This document shows positions 62,427 to 64,000 of a stretch of DNA of 64,000 nt, piece after piece. A model generated the notes under the pieces. The model had not been told where the DNA came from, did no database searches, and saw nothing but the letters and a program-made list of their open reading frames with translations. Both the position numbers and the translations under genes were made by a program. This DNA is from Rhizobacter sp. SG703 (lineage in GTDB: Bacteria; Pseudomonadota; Gammaproteobacteria; Burkholderiales; Burkholderiaceae_C), in assembly GCF_012275445.1 (NCBI RefSeq), contig NZ_JAAZQK010000005.1, positions 248,001 to 312,000 on the forward strand, in the 5' to 3' direction. Position 1 is the first letter of the stretch. Every line of letters starts with the position of its first letter.

Positions 62427-64000
62427 GCAGCGTCCTCCGCCGAGAGTTCCGAAGCCGCCAGGTTCACCGGCAGCGTCAGCGTGAACAAGGCGCCGCCATC
62501 GGGCGCATCGGTCGCATCGAACACGCCATGGTGCGCCTCGATGATCGAGCGGCAGATCGCGAGGCCCATGCCCATGCCTTCCACCTTGGTCGAGAAGAAC
62601 GGCGCGCACAGCGCCTCGATGCCGAGCCCGCCGAGCCCGGGGCCGTTGTCGCGCACGTCGATGCGCACGAAGCGGCCATCGGCGCTCAGCGAGCTGCCGG
62701 CGACGATGCGGCGCTCGCCCGGCCGCTGCGCCAGCGCATCGCCGGCGTTGCGCACCAGGTTGATCACCACCTGCTCGATCAGCACCGCATCGGCGACGAT
62801 CACCGGCAGCGCGGCATCGAGTTGCAACACCACCTGCACCTGCTGGCGCTGCAGCTCGCGGCGCAACAGCGCGACGCCGCCCTCGATCACCGCATTCAAC
62901 GTGCACGGCTCCAGCCGCGGTTCGCGCCGCGTCAGGAATTCGCGGATGCGCTGCACGATCGCGCCGGCATGGGCGGCCTGCTCGCCGAGCCGCGTCAGCG
63001 CGCGCATCACCACCGGGTCGGGCGACGGCAGCTTGTGCATCGAATTCATCACGCCCGCGTTGTAGCTCGCGATCGCCGTCAGCGGCTGGTTCAGCTCGTG
63101 CGCCAGCGTCGAGGCCACCTCGCCCAGCATCGTCAGCCGGCCATGGTGGGCCATCGTCTCGGTCTGGCGGCGCTCGCGCTCCTCGAGCCGGCGCCGCTCG
63201 GTCATGTCGAGGATCGAGCCCATCCAGCCGATGTGCACGCCGCGCGCATCGACCAGCGGCGCCTCGAACACCATCACGTCGAAGAGGCGGCCGTCGCGGT
63301 GCCGCCAGCGCGCCTCGTAGCCTTCGCGCGGGGCCTGGCCGGCCATGTTGCGCAGGTGGCGCTGCATGATCTCCTCGTGCGAATCGGCCGGCCAGTACGG
63401 CATCGGCGGCAGCAGGCCGACCAGCTCGTGCGGCTCGTAGCCCACCATGTCGGCGAGCGTGCGGTTCACGTAGACGAGCCGGCCGTCGAGGTCGCGGGCG
63501 CGCAGGCCGACCGTCAGCGAATCCTCCATCGCCTGGCGCCACGCGGCCTCGGTGCGCCACGCCGCCTCGGCGCGCGACACGCCATGCATCTGCCGGCGCA
63601 GCATCCCCGTGATGGCCGCGATCAGCGCGACGAAGCCGGCCACCATCGCGACCGGCAGGCCGTGGTACCAGCGCGGCACCACGTCGCGTGCGACGAGTTC
63701 CAGGTAGCCGTCGGCCAACGCCGGCGCCATGCTGATGCGCCAGCTCTGGCGGCCGTCGATCGGCCGGTCTTCGGTGGTCGACGCGATCACCGCATCGAAG
63801 CTGTCGAGCAGCCGCACGTCGTACTTGCGGGCCAGCCACCACGGCACCGTCTGGCGCAGCATCTCGCCCGGCGAGTAGCGGGCCACCAGCGTGCCGCCGG
63901 ACGCGAGCGGTGCCGACAGGTGGGCCGACAGGCCGGGGCCGCTGCGCGCGCCATCGGGGCCGTCGGGCAACTGCGCCACCAGCCGGTTGGCGGCGTCGAT
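62423..64000 (-). CDS. PAS-domain sensor histidine kinase, N terminus outside window
   Basis: At least 525 residues of a membrane sensor kinase that continues beyond the right edge. The visible part begins in a periplasmic sensor (ARYSPGEMLRQTVPWW..., GRQSWRISMAPALADGYLEL), then a membrane helix (GLPVAMVAGFVALIAAITGML), a PAS domain (LVYVNRTLADMVGYEPHEL), the phosphoacceptor His in STLAHELNQPLTAIASYNAGV, and an ATPase domain (VINLVRNAGDAL, VRDNGPGLGG, GMGMGLAICRSII). The NQPL form of the H-box is typical of DctB/DctS and FixL-like kinases. It overlaps the response regulator gene and is almost certainly its partner. Confidence 0.93.
   Translation of the reverse strand: MDAANRLVAQLPDGPDGARSGPGLSAHLSAPLASGGTLVARYSPGEMLRQTVPWWLARKYDVRLLDSFDAVIASTTEDRPIDGRQSWRISMAPALADGYLELVARDVVPRWYHGLPVAMVAGFVALIAAITGMLRRQMHGVSRAEAAWRTEAAWRQAMEDSLTVGLRARDLDGRLVYVNRTLADMVGYEPHELVGLLPPMPYWPADSHEEIMQRHLRNMAGQAPREGYEARWRHRDGRLFDVMVFEAPLVDARGVHIGWMGSILDMTERRRLEERERRQTETMAHHGRLTMLGEVASTLAHELNQPLTAIASYNAGVMNSMHKLPSPDPVVMRALTRLGEQAAHAGAIVQRIREFLTRREPRLEPCTLNAVIEGGVALLRRELQRQQVQVVLQLDAALPVIVADAVLIEQVVINLVRNAGDALAQRPGERRIVAGSSLSADGRFVRIDVRDNGPGLGGLGIEALCAPFFSTKVEGMGMGLAICRSIIEAHHGVFDATDAPDGGALFTLTLPVNLAASELSAEDAA

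Overview
The window is a 64 kb stretch of high-GC (roughly 70%) bacterial chromosome. It carries about 62 tightly packed genes and no rRNA, tRNA, CRISPR array, transposase or phage block that I can see. Gene families, gene order and base composition fit a betaproteobacterium of the order Burkholderiales, probably near the Rubrivivax/Leptothrix/Ideonella group. Supporting hints are an AAPAKK-repeat SWIB protein, the piuC-PepSY iron cluster, a split pntAA-pntAB-pntB, and a nudJ-mnmA pair. The genus is an inference.

Left part (1-8.2 kb): the end of a penicillin-binding protein 1C gene, an AlaC-type aminotransferase, a lower-GC gene for a helical protein with an internal duplication, a small four-helix membrane protein, and a large subtilisin-like lipoprotein protease. 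Iron block (8.3-18.1 kb): a Fur-box-like palindrome precedes tonB-exbB-exbD and a tiny membrane ORF. A terminator-like hairpin follows, then a catecholate-type TonB-dependent receptor, piuC, a PepSY membrane protein, DUF2271, DUF4198, apbE and a membrane-anchored flavodoxin/FAD reductase. Read together, the block imports ferric siderophore and can pass NAD(P)H electrons through the membrane to a periplasmic flavoprotein that reduces the iron. DUF2271 carries a sequence that looks like an ApbE flavinylation site.

Middle (18-42 kb): a DJ-1/PfpI protein, the SWIB/H1-like protein, a PAS-rich hybrid histidine kinase, a periplasmic protein with three CX10C pairs plus a 52-residue membrane peptide, a DsbA-like isomerase, and uvrA. 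Next comes an ECF sigma/anti-sigma pair divergent from a VWA lipoprotein. Both divergent promoters share a two-block motif (TTCACCCC, 16 nt, CGTRWCA), which suggests autoregulation. Then follow TetR plus a metallo-beta-lactamase-fold hydrolase, a lipoprotein plus MipA/OmpV, a 1211-residue membrane patatin, a CPBP protease overlapping recQ, a cupin, a duplicated EF-hand-like secreted protein, and ssb.

Right part (42-64 kb): two quinone-oxidoreductase-type genes (NmrA/QorB-like and wrbA), several envelope proteins, an orphan triheme/diheme cytochrome c pair, PaiB, OsmC, and a PEP-mutase-family enzyme divergent from a MocR regulator, with repeated GAACCAATC motifs between them. These are followed by a cupredoxin-like protein overlapping a GGDEF-EAL protein, a CAP-domain lipoprotein, nudJ-mnmA, the proton-translocating transhydrogenase pntAA-pntAB-pntB, and a FixJ-type response regulator with its PAS sensor kinase, which runs off the right edge.

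Two dispersed repeat families sit at gene ends. One, with a CCCCTTGGGG core, occupies three convergent junctions. The other, TTCGCnnTGAGCyTGTCG, supplies the stop codon of two unrelated genes.
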